Source of the DNA: Alteromonas sp. MMG017
Lineage (GTDB): Bacteria; Pseudomonadota; Gammaproteobacteria; Enterobacterales; Alteromonadaceae
Assembly: GCF_018100795.1 (NCBI RefSeq)
Contig: NZ_JAGJDY010000005.1
Coordinates: 124,001 to 188,000, forward strand
Length of the DNA: 64,000 nucleotides
Direction of reading: 5' to 3'
In this document: positions 15,545-25,584 of the stretch, piece by piece
Position numbering within the stretch: the stretch's first letter is position 1
How the letters are laid out: each line of letters begins with the position of its first letter
Position numbers and translations under genes: made by a program
The notes under the pieces: generated by a model
The model's database searches: none
What the model was told of the DNA's origin: nothing
What the model saw: only the letters and a program-made list of their open reading frames with translations

Positions 15545-17602
15545 TTATTTGTTTTCGTTATACCAGGTTTTAAGGTCGCTCAATGGCATTGGTTTAGCGT
15601 AAAGAAAGCCTTGGATATAATCCACACCTAGGGTCTTGATGTGGTTCATTTGGTCTAAGGTTTCAATGCCCTCAGCAATAGTCTTACAACCAAACTCGTT
15701 TGCGATGAGCATGGTTGCGCGCATAATAGTATCACTACCTTCATTGGTATTCTGTACAAATGAGCGATCAATTTTTATAAAATCACACGGCATTGACTGC
15801 AATCTGCTTAAGGAAGAGTACCCTGTACCAAAGTCATCGATTGATATCTTAACGCCCCGCGCCTTAACGTTATGTATTTGGTTTGCAACCGCATTAACAT
15901 TGTTGGCGAACACGCTTTCTGTTATTTCCAAGTAAAGGCGGGAAGGGACAATATTGGTAGACGCTAGCACCTTATCCAGCGTATTAATGAAGGTTTCATC
16001 AAGCAACTGACTAATAGATACATTCACAGATAACGCGATGTCATCTTCGAATGGCCATTCGGTTGCATCTATACAGGCATGGTTTAACACCCATGCGCCT
16101 ATTTCAGGCATTAACCCTGTGCGCTCAGCTAGGGGAATAAAGCGCGCTGGTGAGATTACTTTGCCATCACAATTCCAACGCAGTAGCGCTTCAACCGATG
16201 TTAGCTTTTGTGTATCGGCGCAAATAATAGGTTGGTAGTGCACAGTAAAAGCGTTTTTATCTATGGCATGTCTTAATTGCTCACAAAGTCGCTGTTCGCT
16301 CTTTATTTTTTCATGTAAGTCTTCACTAAAAACGCCGATAGTGCCCCGTTGTTTGCGTTTTTGATCGTACATGGTCAAGTCAGCTTGTTGAATAAGCGTC
16401 ATGGTGTCATTGCCATGCTCAGGGTATATCGCAATGCCGATAGTGGCATCTAGTGTGATTTGGTTTTCTAAAGCTATGATAGGTTCTGTGACTCCGCTAC
16501 GCATAGCATGGGCAACGGCCACTGCGGTATGAACGGTTGCGTAGGGAGTTACCGCAACAAATTCATCACCTCCCCATCTGGCAAGATGATCTTTTTCGCA
16601 GTATTCGGCAAGTCGGTTAGCAATTTCTGCAAGTACAATATCGCCGACCTTATGCCCTAAACTATCGTTTACCTGCTTAAAACCATCTAAATCGATAAAC
16701 AAAACCGCAAGGTTATTATCAAGCGCTTTGGTGCTTTCAATGAGAGTATTTAACTGTTTGAACAGACCGTTTCTGTTCAGTAAATTAGTTAGCGGATCTC
16801 TATTAGATAATCGAAAAATATCGGCGGTACGTTTCTCAACTTCATCTTCTAAATTGGCATTAGCATCATCTAACTGCTCGTTAGATTTACGCAGCATGGC
16901 GTTAATTTTAGCTGTCTCTTTTCTATCGGCTTGCATCTGCTCGACAAGACGGTTGTTCTTATACCTCAGCGATACGGTGTCAAAAAAGAATCGGTGGTAA
17001 CGCAGGGAGCTAACGAGTATACCGATACAAAAAATAAAGCCCAATATACCCAAAACAACAAAATTTCTATCATCGTCAAACAAGGCTCTAATTGATATGG
17101 GCACAAGCAATGACGTGGTGTAGACAAAAACGAAAACTTTACTTGGCGCTAATACTGAAGCTGCACCACCGGCCATCGCGCCTAAGACAACCATGGTTGT
17201 CGCTAACTCTACAGGGGACATAGAGGAGTAAAGAAGTATTGAATAAAGTGCCCATACCGCAGAGGCTAAATACACGCCAATCGCGAACCTAAATTTTACA
17301 GGTCGCACATTATATTCGGTGCCTTTTAATCTCGTTAACCAGAAAAGGCCATCCGCAAACCGAAGAAGAATAACCGTGCTCATTGCGATAAAAAGCAATA
17401 CTTTTGAGTTTTGGGCTTTTTCGGTATCGAATCCGAAACCGAACGTTAAGCCTAAAAAGGCAACGAAGGTCATGACTAAACCAGTAAACATATTACTGTT
17501 TAGCATATCTACCATGTCGCGCTGCATTTGCGGCGTTATGGGAATAGGGGAGGTTGAACCTCTTTGTTTATCAAAACTTTTCACTATAAATCTACGTTCC
17601 AA
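15545..17602 (-). CDS. Membrane GGDEF-EAL dual-domain cyclic di-GMP protein
   Basis: The protein has 685 residues. The N-terminal half holds about six membrane segments (residues about 38-205), then a coiled coil (about 212-258). A GGDEF domain follows with the motif RWGGDEF at 342-348, then an EAL domain beginning about 440 with EALLRW at 471-476, [10 protein letters not shown] and an EGIET segment. Both active-site signatures look intact, so it could make and/or degrade c-di-GMP. No RxxD inhibitory site is seen five residues before GGDEF. The start is uncertain: TTG at 17602 or GTG at 17584. A periplasmic binding-type gene lies upstream on the same strand. Confidence 0.88.
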   Translation of the reverse strand: MERRFIVKSFDKQRGSTSPIPITPQMQRDMVDMLNSNMFTGLVMTFVAFLGLTFGFGFDTEKAQNSKVLLFIAMSTVILLRFADGLFWLTRLKGTEYNVRPVKFRFAIGVYLASAVWALYSILLYSSMSPVELATTMVVLGAMAGGAASVLAPSKVFVFVYTTSLLVPISIRALFDDDRNFVVLGILGFIFCIGILVSSLRYHRFFFDTVSLRYKNNRLVEQMQADRKETAKINAMLRKSNEQLDDANANLEDEVEKRTADIFRLSNRDPLTNLLNRNGLFKQLNTLIESTKALDNNLAVLFIDLDGFKQVNDSLGHKVGDIVLAEIANRLAEYCEKDHLARWGGDEFVAVTPYATVHTAVAVAHAMRSGVTEPIIALENQITLDATIGIAIYPEHGNDTMTLIQQADLTMYDQKRKQRGTIGVFSEDLHEKIKSEQRLCEQLRHAIDKNAFTVHYQPIICADTQKLTSVEALLRWNCDGKVISPARFIPLAERTGLMPEIGAWVLNHACIDATEWPFEDDIALSVNVSISQLLDETFINTLDKVLASTNIVPSRLYLEITESVFANNVNAVANQIHNVKARGVKISIDDFGTGYSSLSRLQSMPCDFIKIDRSFVQNTNEGSDTIMRATMLIANEFGCKTIAEGIETLDQMNHIKTLGVDYIQGFLYAKPMPLSDLKTWYNENK

Positions 17603-17790
17603 CTCAATAAGCTTTTAAGCTAAATTTGGTGTGAAGTTTTATTGGTTTAGTAAACAATAGCAGTGATATAGCTTTTACTGCTTTAAATCTACACACTTAC
17701 CTTGGTTAAATTACACGCAAACCATCAAAATTGCTATGCAACGTAAGAAGTAACGGTTTTTATAGCAACGGCCATTTAGCGCCAATCGCG

Positions 17791-18489
17791 TTAATTACTA
17801 GCCTTAATTGCATTAACTTCCTTTAAAACGGCACTCAGAGCTTTTGATAAGTCTTCCTGCAGGTGAAGATATTTGTTGTTAACCACATGAACGATATTGT
17901 GCTCTACAATAACAAGATGTTGAGCACCTAAATTTTTAAACGTAGCTTCATCGGAAAAGTCGGTCGGCAATAACGCATAGTCGTATCGGCCTGAAACGAG
18001 TAGATTCACAACTTGGTCGAAGCGGTCGTATTCACGGATATCTGCGGTAATGGCGGGGCCATTCTGATCTACATTGACGTTAAACCGTGTGGTGGCGGCA
18101 ATGGCGATATTAGGGTTTGAAAGCACACTGCTTTCACATAGACTATTACGCATGCACAATAAAATTGTCGCGCCTTTTGCTATAACAGGGTGCAAGATAT
18201 AAAAATTGCTAAACTCGTCTGCAACTAGTTCGTAGCGAACGGTATCGGCATCAGTAATGCCTTCATCGAGTAATCGAAGACCTCGCTCACCACCCACTTC
18301 AATAAACTCCACACTGATGCCAAGTTTGCTATAAGTTCTGGCAACAATATCGTTGTAATGACTCACCACTCTAGGGTGCCCCACATAACCAATGAGCATA
18401 GGCGAATCGTCAGCACCATTAGCTAAACAATCAGCTGAGCAAATAAAAGAAAAAAATAAAGCAGTACTAAGAAGCTTTAGTATTTGCAT
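17791..18489 (-). CDS. Periplasmic solute-binding (SBP family 3-like) protein
   Basis: This 232-residue protein has a signal peptide (about 1-24, ending CLA before NGADD). The pattern LIGYVGHPRVVSHYNDIVARTYSKLGISVEFIEV resembles the start of family 3 extracellular solute-binding proteins. Later segments (NIAIAATTRFN, RFDQVVNLLVSGRYDYALLP) fit the two-lobe fold. No amino-acid permease genes are near. Stand-alone copies next to GGDEF proteins may serve as sensors rather than transport components. It lies about 190 bases upstream of the GGDEF-EAL gene on the same strand. Confidence 0.72.
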   Translation of the reverse strand: MQILKLLSTALFFSFICSADCLANGADDSPMLIGYVGHPRVVSHYNDIVARTYSKLGISVEFIEVGGERGLRLLDEGITDADTVRYELVADEFSNFYILHPVIAKGATILLCMRNSLCESSVLSNPNIAIAATTRFNVNVDQNGPAITADIREYDRFDQVVNLLVSGRYDYALLPTDFSDEATFKNLGAQHLVIVEHNIVHVVNNKYLHLQEDLSKALSAVLKEVNAIKASN

Positions 18490-18633
18490 AAATCTTTATA
18501 GATAAGAATGGATATATAAAGCGTAGATGTTAAAGGGGGAATTTTCACCCTTTAGTGCAAGCCACGACGGTTTGCATATACAAGGAGGGTAGGCTGCGCT
18601 TTTTTGCGCTAAAGCAAAGTCATTTTCACATAC

Positions 18634-18665
18634 AAAAAAGCTCCGGCCATAGGCCAGAGCTTTCT
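18634..18665 (-). terminator. Rho-independent terminator of fadE
   Basis: Read on the minus strand, AAAGCTC-T-GGCC pairs with GGCC-G-GAGCTTT around a three-base loop and runs into six T residues. It lies about 30 bases after the fadE stop codon. Confidence 0.85.
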
Positions 18666-18691
18666 ATAAATAGCGAGCTAAATAAGTAGTA

Positions 18692-20941
18692 CTAAGCCGC
18701 GTTTTTTCCGCCATCGATTGCGCGCAACGTCTCAGTTGCTGGCAATAGTTCCATGTCGAAAGTGTACTCATCAACACGAACCGCCAATTGGCGTTTTTCG
18801 TTGTAATCATGCAACTGTGCAGCTTCTTCGGCATTAATAACAGCTTTTTCTTGAAGCTTGTTTAGTGCGTGTTCAAACGAGATAAACGGCACTACTGGCT
18901 CTTTGCGAAGTGCTTTTTGCACTTTACCTAACAGGTGTGCAACCGCATGTTTCGCTTTAAACGCTTGTTCGTTAATGTCGTTACCATCACCTGGGCTAAC
19001 GCGAACTAAGTGAGTAAGCTGCGCTTTCACACTGTTGTCTTGCATAGATGCCATAGACAATTCACGTACTAGGTCATCGCTGATACCTGCAACACTGTTT
19101 GAGTAAGTGTTGGTCAGTAAGCGCATTAGGCCACGCGTCGGTGTGTTCGGGAAATTGTTGATGAAGTTAACAATTGCCTGATCAGCTTGTTGTAATGACC
19201 ACTGCATAGCATATTCGAAATACGGTAGTGCAAGTTTACGGTCTTCAATGCGCTGCTCGTAAAAACGAATGGCTGCCATTGCACCGTAAAGGTAGCTCAT
19301 CACATCACCCAAACGGGCTGAAAGTAACTCAGCCTTCTTAAGGTCTCCGCCAAGTACTGCTAGTGACAAGTCAGCAAGAGGCGCTAGTTTAGCTGAAATG
19401 CTGTTTACACGCTTTTCATACTTACGCACTTCAGGCAATGCAGACTCTGAACCGCGTAGGAAAGGTAGGTAACCTTTACCAAAACTGCGGAATGCATTCT
19501 TAACACTAAAACCAACAGTTTTACGTAACACTTTGTTGAATTCTTTATCCGCAGAACTATCGTTGCTGTGAATAAGGTCAACCATGTCTTTCAAGTATGG
19601 GTGGCAACGCATTGCGCCTTGACCGAAAATCATTAGGTTACGAGTAAGAATGTTTGCACCTTCAACCGTAATGGCAATAGGAAGTGCTGCATATCCACCG
19701 GCAAGGGTATTTTGCGGGCCGCGCTGAATCGCTTTACCTGCTTGAATATCCATAGCCGAATTCATCACATCACGACCAAGTTCGGTCATGTGATATTTAG
19801 CAATAGCGGTAACAACCGATGGTTTAACACCTAAGCCTAAGCCTTCAGTGGTAAGTACACGCATGGCTTCCAATAAGAAAGTCTTACCCGCGATGTCTGC
19901 CATCTTCTCTTGAATACCTTCGAAGCGACCAATAGGCACACCGAACTGCTCACGTACAAATGAATACTCAACCGTACCTTTGAATGCAGATTGTGCTGTT
20001 GCAACGCCCATCGCTGGAAGTGAAATACCACGACCTGCACCAAGACACGCTACTAGCATCTGCCAACCGCGACCGATATTTTTCTGACCACCGATAATAA
20101 ATTCCATAGGAATAAATACATCTTGGCCACGAGTTGTACCGTTATAAAAGCGCACGCCCATAGGGTCGTGACGGTTACCAAGCTCTACACCAGGGTGAGA
20201 CTTAGGCAGTAGGGCACAGGTAATACCTAGCTCTAGTTTGTCACCAAGTAATTGCTCTGGATCGAATACTTTAAATGCCAAGCCAAGTACGGTAGCAATT
20301 GGCGCTAGCGTAATATAACGCTTGTCCCAGCTGATACGAAGACCAAGTACTTCTTCGCCGTTGTACTCGCCTTTAGTGACGATAGCGGCATCAGGAATAG
20401 CACCGGCATCTGAACCTGCTTCTGGGCTAGTTAGGGCAAAACACGGGATATCACGACCATCAGAAAGGCGTGGTAACCAGTAATCTTGTTGGGCAGTCGT
20501 ACCATAATGCATAAGCAACTCACCCGGACCTAATGAGTTAGGTACCATAACGGTTACTGCGATTGCACCAGATTTTGCCGCTATAGTGGCAACAATCGTT
20601 GAGTTAGCGTACGGGCTAAACTCAAGACCACCAAATTTCTTAGGAATGATCATTGAGAAGAAACGGTTCTTACCTAAGAAGTCTAAAACGTCTTGAGGAA
20701 TGTGATCGCCGTTGTTTAACTCGAAATCATCAATCATACCCAGTAATTCTGATACTGGGCCGTCCATAAATGCTTGCTCTTCAGCGCTCAATTTTGCTTG
20801 AGGAATATCACGAAGTGCCTGCATATCAGGTTTACCCTGATAAATAGAAGATTCAATCCAAACGTCACCCGCGTCTAACGCCTCCTGCTCGGTTACAGAA
20901 ATTGGTGGTAACACTTTTTTTAAGCTAGTTCTAATACTCAT
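18692..20941 (-). CDS. fadE: FadE-type acyl-CoA dehydrogenase
   Basis: This 749-residue flavoenzyme catalyses the first step of fatty-acid beta-oxidation (acyl-CoA to trans-2-enoyl-CoA). An N-terminal/middle acyl-CoA dehydrogenase region (about 75-470) shows CFALTSPEAGSDAGAIPD, the FAD-binding segment, and SLPAMGVATAQSAFKGTVEYSFVREQFG. An unusual C-terminal extension of about 250 residues (about 490-749) is characteristic of FadE (DUF1974). It is shorter than E. coli FadE (814 residues) at the N-terminus, where the membrane-spanning part would be, as is common outside enterics. A FadR-like half-site lies upstream and a terminator downstream. It is transcribed divergently from the MMPL operon. 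Confidence 0.92.
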   Translation of the reverse strand: MSIRTSLKKVLPPISVTEQEALDAGDVWIESSIYQGKPDMQALRDIPQAKLSAEEQAFMDGPVSELLGMIDDFELNNGDHIPQDVLDFLGKNRFFSMIIPKKFGGLEFSPYANSTIVATIAAKSGAIAVTVMVPNSLGPGELLMHYGTTAQQDYWLPRLSDGRDIPCFALTSPEAGSDAGAIPDAAIVTKGEYNGEEVLGLRISWDKRYITLAPIATVLGLAFKVFDPEQLLGDKLELGITCALLPKSHPGVELGNRHDPMGVRFYNGTTRGQDVFIPMEFIIGGQKNIGRGWQMLVACLGAGRGISLPAMGVATAQSAFKGTVEYSFVREQFGVPIGRFEGIQEKMADIAGKTFLLEAMRVLTTEGLGLGVKPSVVTAIAKYHMTELGRDVMNSAMDIQAGKAIQRGPQNTLAGGYAALPIAITVEGANILTRNLMIFGQGAMRCHPYLKDMVDLIHSNDSSADKEFNKVLRKTVGFSVKNAFRSFGKGYLPFLRGSESALPEVRKYEKRVNSISAKLAPLADLSLAVLGGDLKKAELLSARLGDVMSYLYGAMAAIRFYEQRIEDRKLALPYFEYAMQWSLQQADQAIVNFINNFPNTPTRGLMRLLTNTYSNSVAGISDDLVRELSMASMQDNSVKAQLTHLVRVSPGDGNDINEQAFKAKHAVAHLLGKVQKALRKEPVVPFISFEHALNKLQEKAVINAEEAAQLHDYNEKRQLAVRVDEYTFDMELLPATETLRAIDGGKNAA

Positions 20942-20953
20942 ATTTGACTCATC

Positions 20954-20970
20954 CGCTCATCTGACCAGTT
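20954..20970 (-). promoter_or_regulatory. FadR-like operator candidate upstream of fadE
   Basis: On the minus strand the sequence AACTGGTCAGATGAGCG resembles the FadR consensus (A-n-CTGGTCCGAC-n-TGTT). The left half ACTGGTC-x-GA is matched well, the right half poorly. It lies 13-29 bases before the fadE start codon, where binding would repress. Alteromonadales may use PsrA instead of FadR, so this is tentative. Confidence 0.35.
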
Positions 20971-21204
20971 GTATGGTGTTAATACTACATCAGTTTCAGA
21001 AAAGATCAAAAAAATTGCTCATAAATAGTGTTGTATATGTAAAATTTAATAAAAAGAAGCGATTACGATAGTGCTTTAAATGGAAGATATGAGCTTATGT
21101 AACAAATGTGAGGCAGCATCTAAAAATATTCTGGTAACTGAGTTATGTTTATTAACCATTTACGGGTAAACTTTCGATAACAGAGCGAGTTACAGGAAGT
21201 TGTA

Positions 21205-23514
21205 ATGCAAGAAACATCATCGAACACATCAAGGTGGTTTGCGTCACCAAAGTTAACTATCTGTGTGGTTATTGTTGCGATGTTAGTAGCGATAGTCGGT
21301 GCCAAAAATTTATACTTTAGGGGCGACTACAAAGTATTTTTTGAGCCTGACAATCCGCAACGACTTGCCTTTGAAGAAATGCAGAACATATTTAATAAAA
21401 GCGAAAATGTCGCTTTTATGGTGGTGCCCGACGACGATAATGTGTTTAAACCGTCTACCTTATCTTTAGTTGTTGAGCTTACAGAAGCTGCATGGCAACT
21501 CCCTCTTTCTACCCGCGTGGAGTCCATATCTAACTTCCAATACACCTACGCCGAAGATGACGATCTTATTGTAGAAGACTTAATTACCACGGGTTCGCTC
21601 TCGAATTCAGAAATAACGGATATTAAAAATGTACTTGATAGTACCCCTGAACTAACCGGAAGGTTAGTATCGTACCCAGGAGATGTTTTGGTAGTGAATA
21701 CGACCATTCAACTACCTGACGGCGACCAAACGAAAGAAGTAATCGAAATCGCCACGGCTGCCACTGCATTAAAGCAGCAGTTAGAGGAAAAATACTCCGG
21801 CCACACTATCTACCTTACCGGTATGGTTGTAATGAACGATGCCTTTGCGGTGGCTGCACAGCAAGACGCAAGTACGCTTATTCCCCTCATGTTTTTCCTT
21901 ATCATTGTCATGATAGGCGTGATTGTTCGTTCCGTGTTTGCAGCCCTTGCCACATTATTAGTGGTCATTGTATCTATTGCCACATCCATTGGTGTATCTG
22001 GCTGGCTTGGTATGTTCCTAAGTACCGCTACGGTAAATGCCCCCACCATGATAACCACGCTGGCAGTGGCTGACTGTATCCACATCATTGTGGGTGTGCA
22101 GTACTTTCTTGGGCGCGGCCTCACTAACGCTAATGCGATCAATGAAAGCTTAAGAATTAATACTAAGCCTATTATTATCACCAGTGTTACCACGGCGATT
22201 GGCTTTTTAATGCTGAACTTTTCTGCCGTTCCTGTCTTGTCCGATTTAGGTAACATGACTGCATTTGGTGTAATGCTCGCTTGTGTATTATCGCTTTGGT
22301 TCCTGCCTGCTTTATTGCTATTGAAGCCGCTAAAAGTGAAGACAACAAAAAATAATAAGATCTTCGAGCGATTGGGAAATAGAGTCACATCGAATTACCG
22401 AGCTCTGTTACCCATTTGTGCGGTAGTGATTGTGGGCATCAGTTTTTTTGCTACCAATAACGAGTTAAATGATGTTGCAGTGAAGTACTTCGACGATAGA
22501 AGTACGTTTGGGCAAGCTGTGGAAATAAATGAAGAGAAGCTTGGTGGTATGTCTAACATCGACTTCGTCATTTATTCTGATACCCCTTATGGTGCTACAG
22601 AACCTGACTTTTTAGCGCGAGTAGAATTACTCACTAAATGGCTGCGCGATAAAGAAGAAGTTCATCATGTGCTGTCATTTGCCGATACATTAAAACGGTT
22701 AAATAAAAATATGCATGGCGATGACGATACTTATTATCGATTACCAGAAGATGGGGAGCTGGCCTCGCAGTATGTTTTGCTGTACGAAATGTCGCTGCCA
22801 TTTGGTCTAGACTTAAGCAATCAGTTAGATATTGATAAATCGGCAATGAGAATTATCGCCGTTATTGATAACTTAGGCAGTAAAGATTTAACCGCATTAG
22901 AGTCTGATGCCAAAGCGTATTTTAAAAGCCTTGGCAGCGACAACCGTCTGGAAGCCGCAAGTCCGCCTTTAATGTTTGCGCATATTGGCGATCGAAATAT
23001 GGAAAGTATGGTAAAGGGCTCTATTTATGCCTTAGTCCTTATTTCTGTTTTGATATTGTTCGCGTTACGTTCGTGGCGACTGGGGTTGGTAAGCTTGTTT
23101 ACTAATTTGCTACCCGCCGCTATCGGGTTTGGCGTTTGGGGGTTAATCTCTGGCCAAATTAATATGGCACTGTCGGTGGTTATCAGTATGACCATGGGCA
23201 TTATTGTTGACGATACAGTGCATTTCTTGTCGAAGTATCAGTCGGCGAGGCTGACCCGTAAGTCGGTTAAAGAAAGTGTGCTTTATGCATTTAATACGGT
23301 TGGAATGGCACTGACCACAACCACAATCGTGCTGACAGTCGGCTTTGGTGTGCTAGCGTCTTCAAGCTTTATGCTGAATGCGCATATGGGCATTTTAACC
23401 ATTATAATTATCGTCGCGGCTTTGGCCGTCGACCTTATTTTCCTACCCGCGTTGTTAATGTGGTTGGATAAAGATGAAACCCCGTTACCGGAGAAGAATA
23501 GTGAGATACATTAG
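21205..23514 (+). CDS. MMPL/RND-superfamily inner-membrane transporter
   Basis: The 769-residue protein has the RND arrangement. There is an N-terminal membrane helix (about 12-32), a first periplasmic domain (about 35-215) and a helix bundle (about 225-375, with LIPLMFFLIIVMIGVIVRSVF and the motif TTLAVADCIHIIVG). After a second single helix (about 395-415) come a second periplasmic domain (to about 600) and a second bundle with the Asp-Asp motif MGIIVDDTVHFLSKY. It lacks the longer domains of drug pumps. The next two genes encode a LolA-like periplasmic protein and an outer-membrane barrel, so lipid or lipoprotein transfer to the outer membrane is the likely role. ACAGGAAG ribosome site upstream of ATG. 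Confidence 0.88.
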   Translation: MQETSSNTSRWFASPKLTICVVIVAMLVAIVGAKNLYFRGDYKVFFEPDNPQRLAFEEMQNIFNKSENVAFMVVPDDDNVFKPSTLSLVVELTEAAWQLPLSTRVESISNFQYTYAEDDDLIVEDLITTGSLSNSEITDIKNVLDSTPELTGRLVSYPGDVLVVNTTIQLPDGDQTKEVIEIATAATALKQQLEEKYSGHTIYLTGMVVMNDAFAVAAQQDASTLIPLMFFLIIVMIGVIVRSVFAALATLLVVIVSIATSIGVSGWLGMFLSTATVNAPTMITTLAVADCIHIIVGVQYFLGRGLTNANAINESLRINTKPIIITSVTTAIGFLMLNFSAVPVLSDLGNMTAFGVMLACVLSLWFLPALLLLKPLKVKTTKNNKIFERLGNRVTSNYRALLPICAVVIVGISFFATNNELNDVAVKYFDDRSTFGQAVEINEEKLGGMSNIDFVIYSDTPYGATEPDFLARVELLTKWLRDKEEVHHVLSFADTLKRLNKNMHGDDDTYYRLPEDGELASQYVLLYEMSLPFGLDLSNQLDIDKSAMRIIAVIDNLGSKDLTALESDAKAYFKSLGSDNRLEAASPPLMFAHIGDRNMESMVKGSIYALVLISVLILFALRSWRLGLVSLFTNLLPAAIGFGVWGLISGQINMALSVVISMTMGIIVDDTVHFLSKYQSARLTRKSVKESVLYAFNTVGMALTTTTIVLTVGFGVLASSSFMLNAHMGILTIIIIVAALAVDLIFLPALLMWLDKDETPLPEKNSEIH

Positions 23515-24295
23515 CCTTGTTTTACTGGCGTCGTTCATATCTATCACCACATTTAATGGCGTTGCCGCCGAGAGTGAGCCTAGCGCAAAGGGACTGGAAA
23601 TAGCCCAAGAGCGAAAAGCGAGAGATCGTGGGTGGAATAATTCAGAGGCCAAAATCTTAATGGTACTGCGCAATGCGCAAGGCCAAGAAGCAACCCGTAA
23701 ACTCAACGTGAAATCGATGGAGTTAACCGATGATGGTGATAAAGCACTAACGGTTTTTCAATCGCCTCGGGATGTAAAAGGGACTGCATTTTTGAGCTTC
23801 TCCCATGTTTTCGATGCTGATGAACAGTGGATATTTCTTCCTGCTTTAAAACGGGTAAAGCGTATCGCGTCTAGAAACAAGAGTGGGCCATTTGTCGGCA
23901 GTGAGTTTGCTTTTGAAGACATGACATCATTCGAAGTAGAGAAATTTTCTTATTCCTATGTGGGTGACGAGACGATTAATGGTGAAGCCTGCTTTGTATT
24001 AGAGCAAGTTCCTCAATATGACTATTCAGGTTATACGCTGCAAAAAGTATGGATTGATAAGTCTCACTACCGTGTACATAAAGTTGAGTTTTACGATAAG
24101 AAAGGGGCGCTACTAAAGGTGCTTGAGCTAAAAGATTACGAGCTTTATAAAGAGAAATACTGGCGTCCTATTCGCAGCGAGATGACGAACGTACAAACGC
24201 GTAAGTCTACGTCGCTAATTACAGAAAGCTTAATTTTTGATACCGACTTGTCAGAATCAGATTTTGACAAAAACAGTTTAAAAAGAGCGCGGTAA
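23501..24295 (+). CDS. LolA-like outer-membrane lipoprotein-sorting family periplasmic protein
   Basis: From GTG at 23501 the product has 264 residues with a signal peptide (about 1-24, ending GVAA before ESEPS). A GGAGAA ribosome site stands right before it, inside the end of the transporter gene (14-base overlap), so translation is coupled. The mature part has the family pattern: SMELTDDGDKALTVFQSPRDVKGTAFLSFSH split over strands, EQWIFLPALKRVKRIASRNKSGPF, and DYSGYTLQKVWIDK. This LolA-fold family (lipoprotein-sorting protein type, Pfam LolA_like) is usually coded beside MMPL transporters. It probably shuttles a lipid or lipoprotein between the permease and the outer membrane. Confidence 0.87.
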   Translation: MRYISLVLLASFISITTFNGVAAESEPSAKGLEIAQERKARDRGWNNSEAKILMVLRNAQGQEATRKLNVKSMELTDDGDKALTVFQSPRDVKGTAFLSFSHVFDADEQWIFLPALKRVKRIASRNKSGPFVGSEFAFEDMTSFEVEKFSYSYVGDETINGEACFVLEQVPQYDYSGYTLQKVWIDKSHYRVHKVEFYDKKGALLKVLELKDYELYKEKYWRPIRSEMTNVQTRKSTSLITESLIFDTDLSESDFDKNSLKRAR

Positions 24296-24298
24296 TTC

Positions 24299-25486
24299 GT
24301 GATTAAATCCATCGCTTTATTTGTATCGAGTATTACGGCTTCATTCTCTTTACTGGCCAACACGGAAATAACAGGCTCTGCCGGTGGAGAGCTGCGCTAT
24401 TTCATGCAAGACGCCCTCTACGAAGTACAAGAAAGAACTTACGGCTCAGTCTTTTTTAGCCCCGAAACTTATACTGAGTGGAATGATGGTGAAGACAGCT
24501 TGCTGTTTAAACCCTTTTTCAGGGCCGACCAACACGATGAGCAGAGAACACATTTCGATGTTCGAGAACTGCAGTGGATGCATGTGGCAGACACATGGGA
24601 AACCAAAATAGGGATTGGAAGAGTATTCTGGGGGCAAACCGAGTCCATCCACCTCGTCGACATCGTTAATCAAACCGATGCCATTGAAGCGGTAGATGGC
24701 GAAGATAAACTTGGTCAGCCTATGGTTAATGTTTCTTACTTTAGTGACTTCGGCACGTTTTCAGCCTTTGTGTTGCCCTATTTTAGAGAGCGTACCTTTG
24801 AAAGTGCTGATGGACGTTTGCGACCGCCTATTGCGGTAGGAGATGCCTTGTACGAGTCGGATGGTGAGCAAAGCCATGTTGATTATGCGCTGAGGTGGCA
24901 ATCAAGTATCAGTGATTGGGAAGTGGGGCTATCTTATTTTTCAGGTACAAGCCGAGAGCCAGAACTTGTTACGACGGTAAATGACGAAGGTCAGCCAGAG
25001 ATTCTTCCCTATTACGCGCAAATCAGTCAGGTAGGCGTTGATTTACTCACCGTTTATGGTGCGTGGTTACTTAAATTTGAGTCGATATATCGTGAAGGGC
25101 AATCGGAAGATTTTACTGCGGTAGTGACAGGTTTCGAATACACCACACAAGGCATATTCGACACTCAATATGGCCTAGGTGTATTGAGTGAGTACCAGTT
25201 CGACGAGCGTGAAGATAACTTTTTTGCTGTGGGTCAAAACGACCTTATGGTGGGCTTACGGTTTATCTTTAACGATATTGATGGAACCGAAGTGCTAATG
25301 GGGTACGTGCAAGATTTAGATGAATCGAGTACATCTAGTGCATTTATTGAAGCGTCCAGTCGTATATCACCTCATTGGCGCTGGAAATTGGATGGCTATT
25401 TCTTTTCAAGTGATGATACTGACGATACCTTTTATTTCCTAAGAAGAGATGATCATCTCCAATTTACCCTTGAGTACTTTTTTTAG
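24299..25486 (+). CDS. Outer-membrane beta-barrel protein of the MMPL operon
   Basis: This 395-residue protein has a signal peptide (about 1-20, ending SLLA before NTEITG). Many short amphipathic strands and a C-terminal Tyr-Phe-Phe (LEYFF) act as the outer-membrane insertion signal. The pattern, including WMHVADTWETKIGIGRVFWG, is like the DUF1302-type barrels found with RND/MMPL transporters. The GTG start lies 3 bases after the preceding stop, so it is the third gene of the operon. It is inferred to be the outer-membrane end of the pathway. A terminator follows. Confidence 0.8.
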   Translation: MIKSIALFVSSITASFSLLANTEITGSAGGELRYFMQDALYEVQERTYGSVFFSPETYTEWNDGEDSLLFKPFFRADQHDEQRTHFDVRELQWMHVADTWETKIGIGRVFWGQTESIHLVDIVNQTDAIEAVDGEDKLGQPMVNVSYFSDFGTFSAFVLPYFRERTFESADGRLRPPIAVGDALYESDGEQSHVDYALRWQSSISDWEVGLSYFSGTSREPELVTTVNDEGQPEILPYYAQISQVGVDLLTVYGAWLLKFESIYREGQSEDFTAVVTGFEYTTQGIFDTQYGLGVLSEYQFDEREDNFFAVGQNDLMVGLRFIFNDIDGTEVLMGYVQDLDESSTSSAFIEASSRISPHWRWKLDGYFFSSDDTDDTFYFLRRDDHLQFTLEYFF

Positions 25487-25528
25487 TACGAGGCGTTATT
25501 TCTGATTTAAATTAAACATTTACACTCG

Positions 25529-25562
25529 TAACCCTAGTTATTTACTATTAGGGTTATTTTTT
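25529..25562 (+). terminator. Rho-independent terminator of the MMPL operon
   Basis: TAACCCTA pairs with TAGGGTTA around a 12-base loop, followed by six T residues. Confidence 0.85.
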
Positions 25563-25584
25563 GTGGTTCTAACTTGAGGTTTTA

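Noticed and set aside
15545..17602. Degenerate GGDEF or EAL domain
   Set aside because: Both signature motifs and the downstream EAL metal and base segments are intact.
24299..25486. Barrel protein as a sugar-specific porin
   Set aside because: It is tied by operon position to the MMPL/LolA-like genes rather than to sugar uptake genes.
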